64,000 bases of DNA from Agapetus fuscipes (Eukaryota > Arthropoda > Insecta > Trichoptera > Glossosomatidae): positions 2,418,001-2,482,000 of the forward strand of contig OX637344.1 of assembly GCA_951799405.1 (NCBI GenBank), read 5' to 3'. Positions 63,622 through 64,000 of the stretch are shown piece by piece. Numbering within the stretch: the first letter of the stretch is position 1; each line of letters starts with the position of its first letter. The notes beneath the pieces were generated by a model. The model ran no database searches, had not been told where the DNA came from, and was given only the letters and a program-made list of their open reading frames with translations. A program made the translations under genes and the position numbers.

Positions 63622-63935
63622 AACACGCAACTAAGCTGCACATACCGTTCAACTCCAACTCACCACGTTGTCCCCAAAGGAATCGCACACTGCGTGTGGA
63701 ACCTATTTATTTTTATAGGTAAGGATGCGGGCAGCCTTGCGCCATCCACTTCAGTTGAAGAAGGGGCTTTCCCAATTGTCCTTACCACGTTGTCTCCAAA
63801 AGAGTCGAATGCTGCGTGGGGTACCTATTTATTTTCACAGATAAGAGAGACAGCCTTGCGTCATCCACGTCAGTTGAAGAGGGGGCTTTCCTAGCTCTCA
63901 AGGGCGCTGTCTTTCATTTCTTGTGAACGCAAAAT
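63622..63935 (-). mobile_element. SINE S2 with an internal tandem duplication
   Basis: CGCAACTAAGCTGCACATAC opens it. A ~118-bp segment (CACGTTGTCCCCAAAGG to GGGGCTTTCCCA) is repeated directly at about 63662-63778 and 63786-63900. The head is missing. Confidence 0.78.
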
Positions 63936-64000
63936 ATCCGATTTAAATTAAGTTTTGAAATTTGTTCAGTTTTAAAAATTTATATAAATGTCAAAATGTC

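Noticed and set aside
1..64000. Assignment to a named species (for example a planthopper)
   Set aside because: Only one host exon is visible and the repeat families cannot be matched without a database, so I keep to insect-like.

Overview
The window is animal nuclear DNA, most likely from an insect. It is AT-rich, has spliced-gene architecture, and is saturated with small transposable elements. The order is not certain; a hemipteran such as a planthopper is only a guess. One host gene is recognisable: the last coding exon of a zfh2/ZFHX-type zinc-finger homeobox gene (25241-25920, + strand). It is followed by several kb of AT-rich DNA that looks like a long 3' UTR and flank. No homeobox exon is visible upstream, so at least the left 25 kb is probably intron of this gene.

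Layout. 1-25 kb: a mosaic of an abundant ~250-bp repeat (called R1 here), two tRNA-derived SINE families (S1, S2), LINE 3' ends, MITEs, a foldback element, and a young LTR retrotransposon (12221-15301). 25.2-32.8 kb: the zfh2 exon and a stretch nearly free of recognisable transposons, containing a TTCGAA-rich putative 3' UTR and an ~80-bp tandem repeat with a three-unit higher-order period. 32.9-64 kb: the mosaic resumes, with a gag-only LTR element (39457-41451), a 5S rRNA-derived copy fused to a SINE (37308-37757), a probable solo LTR (51758-52234), a third SINE family (S3), more LINE ends and many more R1 copies.

The most notable object is the LTR element at 12221-15301. Its two 455-bp LTRs look identical by eye. 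It has a 4-bp target duplication, a primer-binding-like site and a polypurine tract, but no pol. Its only long ORF (571 codons, minus strand) joins a SAP-domain, gag-like N-terminus to a segment resembling the SAP-box region of the host chromatin protein DEK. I read it as a recent, non-autonomous retrotransposon that captured a host DEK transcript. A second non-autonomous element (39457-41451) carries only a gag with three CCHC knuckles. Both elements, and a hAT-type MITE, sit inside copies of one LINE family (LINE-W here), so their empty sites can be read from paralogues in the same window.

Family labels (R1, R2, R3, S1, S2, S3, LINE-W, M1-M3) are local names. All homology statements are by eye; no search was run. 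Boundaries of degenerate repeats are approximate to about 10-20 bp.
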